Part shown: in pieces, positions 32,484 to 41,675 of the stretch | How the letters are laid out: every line of letters begins with the position of its first letter | Numbering within the stretch: the stretch's first letter is position 1 | Source: Opitutia bacterium | Lineage (GTDB): Bacteria > Verrucomicrobiota > Verrucomicrobiia > Opitutales > Opitutaceae | Direction of reading: 5' to 3' | Assembly (NCBI GenBank): GCA_947474365.1 | Contig: CANJIU010000061.1 | Span: forward strand, 1 to 55,582 | Length of the DNA stretch: 55,582 bases | The notes under the pieces: model-generated | What the model saw: the letters and a program-made list of their open reading frames with translations, nothing else | Databases searched by the model: none | Told to the model about the DNA's origin: nothing | Position numbers and translations under genes: made by a program

Positions 32484-33662
32484 TTAGATCGAAAATTCCG
32501 TGCTCCGGATTTTTGCAATCGGTACGCCGACGACTTCGGTCGTCGCGAGGTTGCACGGACCCAGCCCTGCGCGTTCGGCCAGGACGAGGTGATTGTCGCC
32601 CGGCAGGAAGGGCGCCACGCCGCGCGGGGCACGGACGTCGGAGAAGCCCATGACCGCAGTTCCGACCGTGTCGGTCGCGACGGGATTCAAGCCGCAGATG
32701 AGCACGCGGGGCATGGTAATGCGCTGCGGCTTCTGCTTCACCCAAGGGCCCTCGGCATAGTTCAACGTGGTGATGCCGTCGATGATCCCGAGGTGAATCG
32801 GGCGCGCCTCGCAGAGATCGGAGAGAATGCGGGGGATGCGGTGCCCACCGTCGTTCGGCACAAAGAACTCCCGTTTCGATCCGGGCGGATCGAATGGCTG
32901 CGGGTTCTCGCGCGCGGACCAGCCCTTGAGGTCGTGCATGCGGCCGCGCCCTTTCAAGCCATCCTCGGAAGGGGCCTCATCGCCGTAAAGTGCGTTGGGC
33001 GTGACGCCGAACAGATTTTTCATCGTCAACGTGACACCGGTGGTCGCATGGGTCTTGAGCTTACAGAGCGAAACAAACACGTCGGTGTCGACGTAGGAAT
33101 GATTCAGCTCGAAGCTGTCGAAAAGGTGGCCTCCGCTTGGGACTTTGAGCGTCGCGTAGTCTTTGCCGTAGCCAAGATTTCGGGTGTCTTCGACTTCGAC
33201 ATCGCCGAGCGCCTTGAGCGCGTTTACATCAAAGCCGGCATCGACGAGGGTTTTCTCCAACGGCTGCCGCAGATTGGTGGACTCGACGAGGCGGACCCGG
33301 CGGGCCCCGGCGTCGAAGAACGCCGCAGTCATCGCCATCACGGTAGCGGGGTGTGTCATGTAGCTCTCCCCCACCGGGCGATCGTAGGTCGCGCGGAAGT
33401 TCGAGCCGGTGAGGTTTATTTTTACGGTGACGGTCCGGTGCTTGACGAGATGTCCGATGCCACCGAGGAGATCGAAACTCTTGTCGAGGGCCGCCTTCAC
33501 TTCCCGGCCGTAGCCAGCGCAAGAGACGATGGAGACCTTGGCGCGACGTGGGCCGGAAACCGCATCCGCGCCGACCAAGGGTCGCAACGCCACCCCTGCG
33601 ACCGCGCCGGCGCCAACGCGGATGAACTGCCTCCGATTATAGTTGAGCGAGCCGTCTGCCAT
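32484..33662 (-). CDS. DUF362 domain protein, Tat-exported
   Basis: 392 residues from ATG 33662; this start puts a twin-arginine signal (NRRQFIRVGAGAVAG, residues 9-23) at the N-terminus, whereas the longer frame from 33830 buries it. The DUF362 core is clear: KINLTGSNFRATYDRPVGESYMTHPATV, RRVRLVESTN, DTDVFVSLCKLKTHATTGVTLTMKNLFGVTP, IDGITTLNYAEGPW and RVLICGLNPVATDTVGTAVMGF. DUF362 proteins with a ferredoxin domain exist, but none of the CxxCxxC clusters is seen here, so the haem/FeS role is not supported. The GVTLTMKNL part resembles the larE/iron-sulfur-independent type only loosely. Function unknown. It stands alone, with about 235 bases to the RND gene. Confidence 0.82.
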   Translation of the reverse strand: MADGSLNYNRRQFIRVGAGAVAGVALRPLVGADAVSGPRRAKVSIVSCAGYGREVKAALDKSFDLLGGIGHLVKHRTVTVKINLTGSNFRATYDRPVGESYMTHPATVMAMTAAFFDAGARRVRLVESTNLRQPLEKTLVDAGFDVNALKALGDVEVEDTRNLGYGKDYATLKVPSGGHLFDSFELNHSYVDTDVFVSLCKLKTHATTGVTLTMKNLFGVTPNALYGDEAPSEDGLKGRGRMHDLKGWSARENPQPFDPPGSKREFFVPNDGGHRIPRILSDLCEARPIHLGIIDGITTLNYAEGPWVKQKPQRITMPRVLICGLNPVATDTVGTAVMGFSDVRAPRGVAPFLPGDNHLVLAERAGLGPCNLATTEVVGVPIAKIRSTEFSI

Positions 33663-33897
33663 AGGAGCTTGGGACTTTTCTTGGAAGGTTGAATGCCATC
33701 CGCACCCTAGGTCTGGCGCGGGATGGTGACTGCGATCTAGGCACGCCCCATCAACCGGAGATGAATCGTTGAGCAGATGACGCAGCGCACGAACGAAGCA
33801 TCGCAACGTTTTGCGCCCGCGTCTGCGCACCGATTGGCCAAACTCACACGAAAATTGCCGGTCGATGCCCCTGGATCATGGGCGCACAGCTCGCCCC

Positions 33898-36800
33898 CTA
33901 CTTCGCCATGATGGCACCACCGGAGGCAACCGCCTCGGACTGCTTCGCGTGCTTGCGCGAGCTGGCAGTGAACCGATCGAGATAAACGTAGATGACCGGG
34001 GTGATGTACAGCGTCAGCAATTGCGACACCACGAGTCCGCCCACCACCGCCAGGCCGAGCGGGCGGCGCGATTCCGCCCCGGCGCCGAGACCCATCGCAA
34101 TCGGGATCGCACTCGCGAGCGCGGCAAACGTCGTCATCATAATCGGCCGGAAGCGCACGAGGCACGCCTGCACGATCGCTTTTTCCGCCGACGGCTCACC
34201 CTGCGCCCGCGCCACCAGCGCAAAGTCGATCATGATGATGGCGTTCTTCTTCACGATTCCGAGCAACAGGATGATGCCGACGTAGCCCATCACGTTCAGC
34301 TCCTCCTTGAAGAGCCAGAGCGTGAACAGGGCTCCGAAACTGGCGGCCGGAAGGCCCGACAGGATCGTCAGCGGATGGATGAAGTCCTCGTAGAGAATTC
34401 CCAGCACGATGTAGATCACGAGCACTGCCATGATGAGGAGCAGCGTCAGTCCCTGCATCGACGAGGCGAACGCCTGCGCCGAACCCTGGAACGCATAGCT
34501 GATCGAAGCGGGCAGTTCATGGCGGGCGAGGTCCGTCACCGCCGCGGTGGCCTCGCCGAGCGAATAGCCAGGCCGCAGGTTGAACGAGAGCGTGACCGCC
34601 GGCACCTGCCCGAGGTGATTGACCGTAAGCGGCCCGACCTCCCGCTTCAACTCCGCGACCGCATCAAGCGGCACGGCCTTGCCGCTCTTGCTTCGCAGGT
34701 AAAGGAGCGAGAGCGCGTCCGAGTTTTTCTGAAACTCCGGCGCCATCTCCATGATGACAAAATATTGGTTCGTCGGCGTGTAGATGGTTGATACCTGGCG
34801 CGAACCGTAGGCGCTGTAGAGCGCCTCCTCGATCTGCTGCGGCGTGATGCCGAGGGCCGACGCGCGGTCGCGCTTGATCGCCACGCGGAGCTGGGGATTG
34901 GTAATCTGCAGATCGGAATTCACATCCTGCAGTCCGCTCATCTCACGCATCTTGCCCTCCATCTTCTGGGAGGCCGCGTACAGGTCGTTCAGGTCCGTGC
35001 CAAAAAGCGTGAACTGGTAGAGCGCCTTCGTCAGCGAACCACCGATTCGGATCGGGGGAAGTATCTGCGGATAGGCCCGCAGGCCGGGAATGACAGAAAG
35101 TTTCTTGCGGAGGTCCTGCACGATGTCAGCCGCTGGCGGACGCTGATCGCGCGGCTTCAGGCGCATGAACAGCCGCCCCTGATTGATGGTAGAGACGGTC
35201 GGTCCGCCACCGAGCGCCGACATGAACGCCTCGACCGAGGGATGCTGCGCCACGATCGCCGCCGCGGCCTGCTGGTGTTTCACCATCTCGCCAAAGGACA
35301 CGTCCTGCGCCCCCTCCGTGAAGACAAAGATCTGCCGCGTGTCGTCCGTCGGGATGAACCCGGTGGGCAAGGCGCGGCCGACGACGACGGTCAGGACGAT
35401 CATGACCGCTGCCACACTCACGGTGATCGCGCGGTGACGCATCGCGATTCGAAGCGTCCGCTCGTAGAACGAAACCATGCCTTGAAAGGCTCGTTCGCTC
35501 GCCTGGTAGATTTTCCCGTGTCCGTCCGTACTGCCAGCCCGGTGCGGCTTGAGGAAGCGGCTGCACAACATCGGGGTGAGCGTGAGCGACACCAGCCCCG
35601 AAACTAGAATCGACGCCGTGATCGTCACGGCAAACTCGTGGAGCAGCCGGCCGAGGATTCCACCCATGAACAGCACAGGAATGAACACGGCGACGAGCGA
35701 GAGCGTCATCGACATGATGGTGAATCCGATTTCGCCCGCCCCCTTGAACGCCGCCTCGCGCACCGGCATGCCCTGCTCGATGTAGCGCACGATGTTTTCG
35801 AGCATGACGATGGCATCGTCGACGACGAAGCCCACCGAGAGGGTGAGCGCGAGCAGCGAAAGATTGTCCAGCGTGTACCCGAAAAAATACATCGCGATGA
35901 ACGTGCCGAGCAGCGCCATCGGAATCGCCACCGAGGGGATGATTGTCGCCGTCAGCGACCGCAGGAAGACGAAGATGACCATGATCACGAGCGCGACTGA
36001 CAGCACGAGGGTGAACTGGACGTCCTGGACGGATTCCTTCACGGACATCGATTTATCCATCAGGATCTCGATGCTCACCGACGCGGGAAGTTGCTGGCGC
36101 AGGGTCGGCAGGAGCGCCCGGATGCGATTGACGACCTCGATCGTGTTGGTGCCCGGCTGCCGCTGGACGCCGAGTCCGATCGCGCGCGTGCCGGTGTCCC
36201 CCTTTAGTCCGCTATGGAACCAGTAACCGACCCGATTCTCCTGCACGTTGTCGATCACCTTCGCCAATTCCCCCAGGCGCACCGGGGCGCCGTTGCGGTA
36301 GGCGACGACAATCTGGTTGAAGTCGGCGCTGTTGGTGAGCTGGCCGGAGGCGACCACGGTCACGGTCTGGTGCTCACCGTCGAGGACACCCGTCGGCAGG
36401 TTGACGTTGTGCGAGGACAACGCCGTCCGCACCTCGTCGAGTGTGATGCCCCGGCTGGCGAGCGCCCGGGGATCGAGCTGCACCCGGAGCGCATATTTTT
36501 GGGCGCCGTAAACCTGCACCAGCGCCACCCCGTCGATGGTGGAAATGCGCTGGGCAATGCGCGTCTCGGCGAACTCGTGCACCACGGACAAGGGCAGCGA
36601 GGGTGACACGATCGACATGAACAAAATCGGCTGGTCCGCAGGGTTCGTTTTGCGAAAGGAGGGCGGCGCCGGCATGTCGTTCGGGAGCCGGCGCTGCACT
36701 GCCGCGATCGCTGACTGCACATCCTGAGCGGCGGCATCGATGTTCCGCTCCAACGCAAATTGCAGGGTGATGGCCGTCGCCCCGAGTGAACTGCTCGAGG

Positions 36801-37041
36801 TCATCGAGTCGATGCCGGCGATGGTGGAAAACTGTTGTTCCATCGGCGTGGCCACGGCCGAAGCCATCGTCTCCGGCGTCGCGCCGGGAAGGAACGCCGT
36901 CACCACGATGGTCGGAAAATCGACGTTAGGCAGGTCACTGACCGGCAGGAGGCGGTAAGCCATCCCGCCAAACACGCACAACGCCGCCGTGAGCAGCGTG
37001 GTCATCACCGGCCGGCGGATGCAGAGGGCGGGGAGGTTCAT
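33898..37041 (-). CDS. RND efflux permease (AcrB/MdtB-C type)
   Basis: 1047 residues, the usual length for HAE-type inner-membrane RND pumps. It exports drugs, bile-like compounds or metabolites using the proton gradient. The proton-relay residues are in place: D408-D409 in GFVVDDAIVMLENIV and K932 in GIVKKNAIIMID. Other signatures: N-terminal LPVSDLPNVDFPTIVV, the porter-domain GATPETMASAVATPMEQQF, and late LGAGAESRRPLGLAVVGGLV. A hydrophilic C-terminus (RKHAKQSEAVASGG) follows helix 12. The start overlaps the adaptor stop by four bases, so the two are coupled. It sits last in a marR-adaptor-pump operon; no outer-membrane TolC partner is present in the window. Confidence 0.92.
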   Translation of the reverse strand: MNLPALCIRRPVMTTLLTAALCVFGGMAYRLLPVSDLPNVDFPTIVVTAFLPGATPETMASAVATPMEQQFSTIAGIDSMTSSSSLGATAITLQFALERNIDAAAQDVQSAIAAVQRRLPNDMPAPPSFRKTNPADQPILFMSIVSPSLPLSVVHEFAETRIAQRISTIDGVALVQVYGAQKYALRVQLDPRALASRGITLDEVRTALSSHNVNLPTGVLDGEHQTVTVVASGQLTNSADFNQIVVAYRNGAPVRLGELAKVIDNVQENRVGYWFHSGLKGDTGTRAIGLGVQRQPGTNTIEVVNRIRALLPTLRQQLPASVSIEILMDKSMSVKESVQDVQFTLVLSVALVIMVIFVFLRSLTATIIPSVAIPMALLGTFIAMYFFGYTLDNLSLLALTLSVGFVVDDAIVMLENIVRYIEQGMPVREAAFKGAGEIGFTIMSMTLSLVAVFIPVLFMGGILGRLLHEFAVTITASILVSGLVSLTLTPMLCSRFLKPHRAGSTDGHGKIYQASERAFQGMVSFYERTLRIAMRHRAITVSVAAVMIVLTVVVGRALPTGFIPTDDTRQIFVFTEGAQDVSFGEMVKHQQAAAAIVAQHPSVEAFMSALGGGPTVSTINQGRLFMRLKPRDQRPPAADIVQDLRKKLSVIPGLRAYPQILPPIRIGGSLTKALYQFTLFGTDLNDLYAASQKMEGKMREMSGLQDVNSDLQITNPQLRVAIKRDRASALGITPQQIEEALYSAYGSRQVSTIYTPTNQYFVIMEMAPEFQKNSDALSLLYLRSKSGKAVPLDAVAELKREVGPLTVNHLGQVPAVTLSFNLRPGYSLGEATAAVTDLARHELPASISYAFQGSAQAFASSMQGLTLLLIMAVLVIYIVLGILYEDFIHPLTILSGLPAASFGALFTLWLFKEELNVMGYVGIILLLGIVKKNAIIMIDFALVARAQGEPSAEKAIVQACLVRFRPIMMTTFAALASAIPIAMGLGAGAESRRPLGLAVVGGLVVSQLLTLYITPVIYVYLDRFTASSRKHAKQSEAVASGGAIMAK

Positions 37042-38198
37042 GGTTTCGGGGCAATGGTCGGTTTCGGCGGGTTCACCGCGGCCGCCAGCGTCTTCGCTTC
37101 GACCTTGGCCCCGGGGACGAGGCGGAGCTGGCCGTCGGTCACCACCGTGTCCCCGGGACGCACGCCCTCGGAAAGTAGAATTTCGTCACCGAACGACCGC
37201 AACACCTTCACCGGCTGGAGCTGGACCTTCTGGTCGGCGCCGACGAGGTACACCATCGCGCCAATCTGGCTGGTCTGCACGGCAGCTGCCGGTACGACGA
37301 GGGCCCCCGCATCAACCCCGATCTGCGTCTGCACCTGGACATACTGGCCGGGCCAGAGCTGGTGATCCAAATTCTCAAAAACCGCCTTCAGCACAATCGT
37401 CCCAGTCGTGGGATCGACCGCGTTGTCGACGAAGCTCAGCTTGCCGTCGGTGCGCACGACGCCCGACGTGCGGTCGCTGACGGAAACCTTCGCCCGACCC
37501 GCCGCAAGCGCGGCGCGTATTTCGGTGAGAGAACTCTCTGGCACGGCAAACGCGGCGGTGATCGGGGCGAGCTGGTTGAGGGTCACAATCGACTGGTTGA
37601 CGTCGTTGGCCTTCACCAGCGCGCCCTCGTGCAAGATCAACTGGCCGGTGCGTCCGTCGATCGGTGCGCGAATTTCGGTGTAGCCGAGGAGCAACTCGGC
37701 GTTGGCGCGGGCGGCCTCCTTGGCCTGGACGAGCGCCTTGGACGTCTCGGCCTTGGTGTTGAGTTGCGCGAATTGTTCCTTGGAAATCGCGTCCTGCTGA
37801 TCGAGGCGCTGGTAACGCTCGACGTCGGCGACCGCCTTCGCGGCCTCGGCGACGGCGTTGGCCAGATCGGCCCGGGCGATTCGCAGCGAATTTTCGAACG
37901 GACGTTGATCGAGGGTCACGAGAAGCGCGCCCTTCTTCACCTCGTCGCCCTCCTTGAAGTGGATCTGCGCGATCATGCCGTCGACCTGCGACTTCACCGC
38001 CACCGTGCGCAACGCCTGCACCGCCCCGACCGATTCGATGAGGCGGGGGACGTCACGCTGCCGGGCGACGGCGGTCTGGACCGGAACGGGTGGAGGCGCG
38101 CCCATCGGGGCATTGCCGGAGCGGTTGCAACCGGAAAGCGCGAGACCCGCGACCGTCAGCGACGAGGCCAGGAGAATACGGATGCTAGTTCTTTTCAT
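37038..38198 (-). CDS. RND efflux periplasmic adaptor lipoprotein (HlyD/AcrA family)
   Basis: 386 residues from ATG 38198. The signal ends in a lipobox (ALSGCN), so it is a lipid-anchored adaptor like AcrA. Order: lipoyl half-motif (VAVKSQVDGMIAQIHFKEGDEVKKGALLVTLD), alpha-hairpin (about 100-165, VAEAAKAVADVERYQRLDQQDAISKEQF), second lipoyl half (YTEIRAPIDGRTGQLILHEGALV), beta-barrel and membrane-proximal parts (VGADQKVQLQPVKVLRSFGDEILLSEGVRPGDTVVTDGQLRLVPGAKV). It bridges the RND pump to an outer-membrane channel. Its first codons overlap the 3' end of marR by 14 bases. Confidence 0.92.
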   Translation of the reverse strand: MKRTSIRILLASSLTVAGLALSGCNRSGNAPMGAPPPVPVQTAVARQRDVPRLIESVGAVQALRTVAVKSQVDGMIAQIHFKEGDEVKKGALLVTLDQRPFENSLRIARADLANAVAEAAKAVADVERYQRLDQQDAISKEQFAQLNTKAETSKALVQAKEAARANAELLLGYTEIRAPIDGRTGQLILHEGALVKANDVNQSIVTLNQLAPITAAFAVPESSLTEIRAALAAGRAKVSVSDRTSGVVRTDGKLSFVDNAVDPTTGTIVLKAVFENLDHQLWPGQYVQVQTQIGVDAGALVVPAAAVQTSQIGAMVYLVGADQKVQLQPVKVLRSFGDEILLSEGVRPGDTVVTDGQLRLVPGAKVEAKTLAAAVNPPKPTIAPKP

Positions 38199-38676
38199 TG
38201 GAACACGGTGCGGACTCCGCCTCCAGGCGGAGCAGATTGGATTTGATGTGCAAAAGATCGCCGATGAGAGCGTCGCGTCGCGCCGCGCCAAGGCCCTCCA
38301 TGTACTCCCGACGCAAGCCGTCCGCGACAGCCGTCAAACGCTCGATGACGGGACGGGCCTTGCGGGACACATAAAGATGGTAGGCCCGCGCGTCTTTCGC
38401 ATGGTCGCGGCGCTCGATCCACCCCGCCCGCACCAGCCGGTCCGCGTGGCGGCTGATGGTGATTTTCTGCACCTGCATCGCTTCAGCCAAATCGCTCTGC
38501 GTGCACCCCGGCCGGCGGGCCAGATGCATCAGCACCATCCACTGGGCGCGCGTCAGCCGCAGACTGCGCACCCGGCGGTCAAACTCCTTCCGCGCGAGCC
38601 GCGTGATGTCGCCGAGGATGAAACCAAAGCTGTTTTCGAAGGATGAAGTTGGGGCGGCCATGAAACAGCGGGACAT
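38185..38676 (-). CDS. MarR-family transcriptional regulator of the RND operon
   Basis: 163 residues (158 if begun at the second ATG at 38661). Winged-helix DNA-binding domain with the MarR pattern LTRAQWMVLMHLARRPGCTQSDLAEAM, QKITISRHADRLVRAGWIERRDHAKDARAYHLYVS, flanked by dimerisation helices. MarR proteins repress efflux genes and release DNA when a ligand binds. It is the first gene of the marR-adaptor-RND operon and a perfect 16-bp palindrome lies just upstream of its start, so autoregulation of the whole operon is the likely arrangement. Confidence 0.88.
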   Translation of the reverse strand: MSRCFMAAPTSSFENSFGFILGDITRLARKEFDRRVRSLRLTRAQWMVLMHLARRPGCTQSDLAEAMQVQKITISRHADRLVRAGWIERRDHAKDARAYHLYVSRKARPVIERLTAVADGLRREYMEGLGAARRDALIGDLLHIKSNLLRLEAESAPCSNEKN

Positions 38677-38682
38677 CCATTT

Positions 38683-38698
38683 GGTAAGCTAGCTTACC
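38683..38698. promoter_or_regulatory. 16-bp perfect palindrome, probable MarR operator
   Basis: GGTAAGCTAGCTTACC is fully self-complementary and lies 6 bases before the ATG at 38676 (21 before the ATG at 38661). AT-rich hexamer halves around AGCTAGCT fit MarR-type operators. Binding here would block ribosome access or the promoter of the efflux operon. Confidence 0.65.
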
Positions 38699-38903
38699 TC
38701 CCGCGCAAGCCCCGAGTTTGGCTGAACGCCGCGCGGCCACGTGCGTCGTCGCCAAGCGCGGCCTTATGACCTCCGGGCCGCAACGAGAATCGGCCGAATC
38801 AACCACCACGTCGATTCTCGACATCGCGCCCCATCACCGTTCGATTCACACCGTCCCGTCCAGCCGTCCCCGCCTTGATTTCCCCCTCCCTGTTTCCGGA
38901 ACC

Positions 38904-40307
38904 ATGAATCGTCCCTCCACCACCCCCTGCCCTCGTATTCGTTTCTCCCGCCGCGTCCTTGGCGTCGCGCTCCTCTGGTTGGGCGCCGCGTCAGCAACTG
39001 CGCTCGCCGCCAACTGGCCGGGCTGGCGGGGACCGAACGGCGATGGCACGACCACGACCGCGACGAACCTGCCCGAGACGTGGAGTCAGACCGAAAATGT
39101 AAAATGGAAGGTCGAAATGCCGGCCTGGAGCGGCTCGTCTCCCACCGTCTGGGGCGACCGGGTTTTTCTCAACACCCCATCGAAGGAGGATGCATCAGCG
39201 AAACCGCCGCCCGCACCCGAACCCCCGGTTCCGGGGAAAAAAGCGCGACCGAAGCCCGCCGGCGGGCGCGGTCCGGGCGGTCAGGAATTGTTGCTGGTTT
39301 GCCTCGATCGCGCGACCGGCCGTGAACTCTGGCGCCGCCAATACGATCGCGGCAACGACATCAAGATGAAGCACAACATGACGTCGCCCTCGCCCGTGAC
39401 CGACGGCAAGCTCGTCTGGGTGGTCTCGGGCAACGGCATGGTGGCGTGTTTCGATTTTGCCGGAAATGAGAAGTGGACCTTCGACATCCCGAAGAATTTT
39501 GGGAAGATCGGCATCCAGTTCGGCTATGGTTCCTCGCCGATCCTCGTCGAGGGAAAGCTCGTCTTTCAGATGCTGCAGGGCCTGTACACCGACGATCCCT
39601 GCTACCTCTTCGCCCTGAATGGAACCGACGGGAAGAAACTCTGGCGCGTCGACCGTCCGACGGATGCCGAGCACGAAAGCCCGGACGCCTACTCGACGCC
39701 GTCCCTACTGGTCGTTGGCGGCAAGAAGCAGATCGTCGTCGGCGGCTCCGACTACGTGACCGGTCATGATCCGGAAACGGGCCGGGAATTGTGGCGTGGT
39801 GGCGGCTTCAACCCGACCCGCTCAAAAAATTTCCGCGTGATCTCGTCGCCACTCGTCCGCGATGGGATGATTTTCGTCCCGTCCCGCGTGCAGCCGTTCA
39901 TCGCCTTCCGGGCGGGAGGCACTGGCGACATCACGACGAGCCAGCTCGCATGGAAATGGACAGAGAAGGGTTCCCCCGACGTCCCCACGGCGGTTAGCGA
40001 CGGTGAATTACTCTACATGGTCGACGACCAGGGCGCGTTTACCTGCGTGAAGGCGAAGACCGGGGAACGCGTTTACGGGCCGGAGCAGACCGGCATCGGT
40101 CGTACCAGCGCCTCGCCGATCCTGGCCGACGGAAAAATCTTCATCATCAGCGAGTCCACTGAAACGGCCGTCGTGCAGGCCGGCCCGAAATTCAAGCTGC
40201 TGGGCAAGAATACGCTCGATGGCAGCTACACGCTGTGCACTCCGGCGTTTGCGGACAACGAGATCATCCTGCGCACCGGGACCCATCTGTATTGCCTGAA
40301 GAAATGA
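38904..40307 (+). CDS. PQQ-type beta-propeller protein, exported
   Basis: 467 residues from ATG 38904, which starts a signal peptide (RVLGVALLWLGAASATALAA). A Pro/Lys-rich insertion (KPPPAPEPPVPGKKARPKPAGGRGPGG, summarised by its ends KPPPAP...GGRGPGG, about residues 92-120) interrupts the first blades. Propeller blades follow: LLLVCLDRATGRELWRRQY, LVWVVSGNGMVACFDFAGNEKWTFD, YLFALNGTDGKKLWRVD and late LLYMVDDQGAFTCVKAKTGERVYG. It resembles the outer-membrane-assembly/quinoprotein-like proteins widespread in planctomycetes and verrucomicrobia, whose function is not established. The next gene, a cation antiporter, starts 67 bases on and a second PQQ-propeller follows it. Confidence 0.85.
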   Translation: MNRPSTTPCPRIRFSRRVLGVALLWLGAASATALAANWPGWRGPNGDGTTTTATNLPETWSQTENVKWKVEMPAWSGSSPTVWGDRVFLNTPSKEDASAKPPPAPEPPVPGKKARPKPAGGRGPGGQELLLVCLDRATGRELWRRQYDRGNDIKMKHNMTSPSPVTDGKLVWVVSGNGMVACFDFAGNEKWTFDIPKNFGKIGIQFGYGSSPILVEGKLVFQMLQGLYTDDPCYLFALNGTDGKKLWRVDRPTDAEHESPDAYSTPSLLVVGGKKQIVVGGSDYVTGHDPETGRELWRGGGFNPTRSKNFRVISSPLVRDGMIFVPSRVQPFIAFRAGGTGDITTSQLAWKWTEKGSPDVPTAVSDGELLYMVDDQGAFTCVKAKTGERVYGPEQTGIGRTSASPILADGKIFIISESTETAVVQAGPKFKLLGKNTLDGSYTLCTPAFADNEIILRTGTHLYCLKK

Positions 40308-40374
40308 CGGCGTCACGGTTCGAAACCGGGGCAACCGCCGCGCGCGCAAAGCGCAGCACCACCTCTTCCCATCG

Positions 40375-41646
40375 ATGACGAATCTGGATCTGACGGTTCA
40401 TTTCTTCTTCCAGATCGCCATCATTCTGATCGTCTGCCAGGCCATCGGCCTTCTGGGCCGGAGCTTCGGCCAACCCGAGGTGGTCGCCGAAATGCTGGCG
40501 GGCGTGCTGCTCGGACCGTCGCTGTTGGGGCTTTTCTGGCCAGGCCTTTTTGCACGGGTGTTTCCGGCAGACTCAATGCGCGTGCTGTTTCCCGTTTCGC
40601 AGCTCGGGCTGGCCGCCTACATGTTTGTCGTCGGACTGGAATTCCGCGTCGACATCGTGCGAGACCGCATGCGCAGCGCCGTCGCGGTTTCGGTCGCCGG
40701 CATGGTCGCGCCGTTCGTTCTGGGCGCGGCACTCGGGTGGGTGTTTTACCACCACACGACGCTCTTTCCCGGCAAGACGTCGCTGGCAGACGCGATGATC
40801 TTCCTCGGCGCATCGATGTGCATCACGGCGTTCCCGATGCTGGCGCGGATCATCCAGTTCAAGAAGCTCACCGGAACCGCGATGGGCACGGTGTCATTGG
40901 GTGCCGGCGCGATCAACGACGCTGCGGCGTGGTGCCTGCTGGCCGTCGTCCTCGCGCGACTCGATGGCGACGCCAGCCACGCCGTGTTGAACATCGGCGC
41001 CGGCGTTTGCTACGTCTGCTTCACCCTGCTCGTGATCCGTCCGCTCCTGGCCCGGCACGCCCGCGGCGTCGAACTCCGGGGAACATTATCTGATGTGGAA
41101 TTTGTCGTCTGCCTGAGCCTGCTGGCGCTCGGCGCGTGGGTCACCGAAGCGATCGGCCTCCACGGCGTCTTCGGCGCCTTTATTATGGGGGTGGCGATGC
41201 CCCGCGGACTGGTGACCGACGCGCTGATCGAGCGCGTACAACCGCTCACTGTGGCATTGCTGCTGCCCCTCTTCTTCACCTATTCCGGCCTGAACACCCA
41301 GATGGGCCTGCTCGACACCAGCTACCTCTGGACGATGGCCGCCCTGGTCCTGCTCGTCGCCATCGGCGGCAAGGGCGTCGCGTGCTGGCTCGCGGCCCGT
41401 GCGACCGGCGTGTCGAATCGCGAGGCGCTCGGCATCGGCACACTGATGAATGTCCGCGGGCTGATGGAGCTTATCATCATCAACATCGGTTTGCAGCGCG
41501 GCATCATCACTCCGGCTCTCTTCGCCATCCTCGTCGTCATGGCAATTGTGACAACTCTGATGGCCTCGCCGCTCTTTGACTGGCTGGTCGGCACCACACG
41601 CGGTGTCACGGCGGCGGCCGCACACGCCAACCTGCGAAATTCGTGA
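40375..41646 (+). CDS. CPA2-family cation:proton antiporter (Na_H_Exchanger domain)
   Basis: 423 residues, 12-13 membrane segments. Family features are GRSFGQPEVVAEMLAGVLLGPSLLG near the N-terminus, MIFLGASMCITAFPMLARIIQ, AGAINDAAAWCLLAVVLA (the ND motif of the ion-binding helix), LHGVFGAFIMGVAMPRG, and GTLMNVRGLMELIIINIG. It exchanges Na+ or K+ for protons across the inner membrane; the N-D pair is compatible with an electroneutral K+/Na+ type, which is inference. No RCK/TrkA-N domain is attached. It lies between two PQQ-propeller genes; its stop overlaps a GTG by four bases, so it may be coupled to the second one. Confidence 0.87.
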   Translation: MTNLDLTVHFFFQIAIILIVCQAIGLLGRSFGQPEVVAEMLAGVLLGPSLLGLFWPGLFARVFPADSMRVLFPVSQLGLAAYMFVVGLEFRVDIVRDRMRSAVAVSVAGMVAPFVLGAALGWVFYHHTTLFPGKTSLADAMIFLGASMCITAFPMLARIIQFKKLTGTAMGTVSLGAGAINDAAAWCLLAVVLARLDGDASHAVLNIGAGVCYVCFTLLVIRPLLARHARGVELRGTLSDVEFVVCLSLLALGAWVTEAIGLHGVFGAFIMGVAMPRGLVTDALIERVQPLTVALLLPLFFTYSGLNTQMGLLDTSYLWTMAALVLLVAIGGKGVACWLAARATGVSNREALGIGTLMNVRGLMELIIINIGLQRGIITPALFAILVVMAIVTTLMASPLFDWLVGTTRGVTAAAAHANLRNS

Positions 41647-41675
41647 GCACTCCTCTTGTCCTGCGAACCGGGAAT

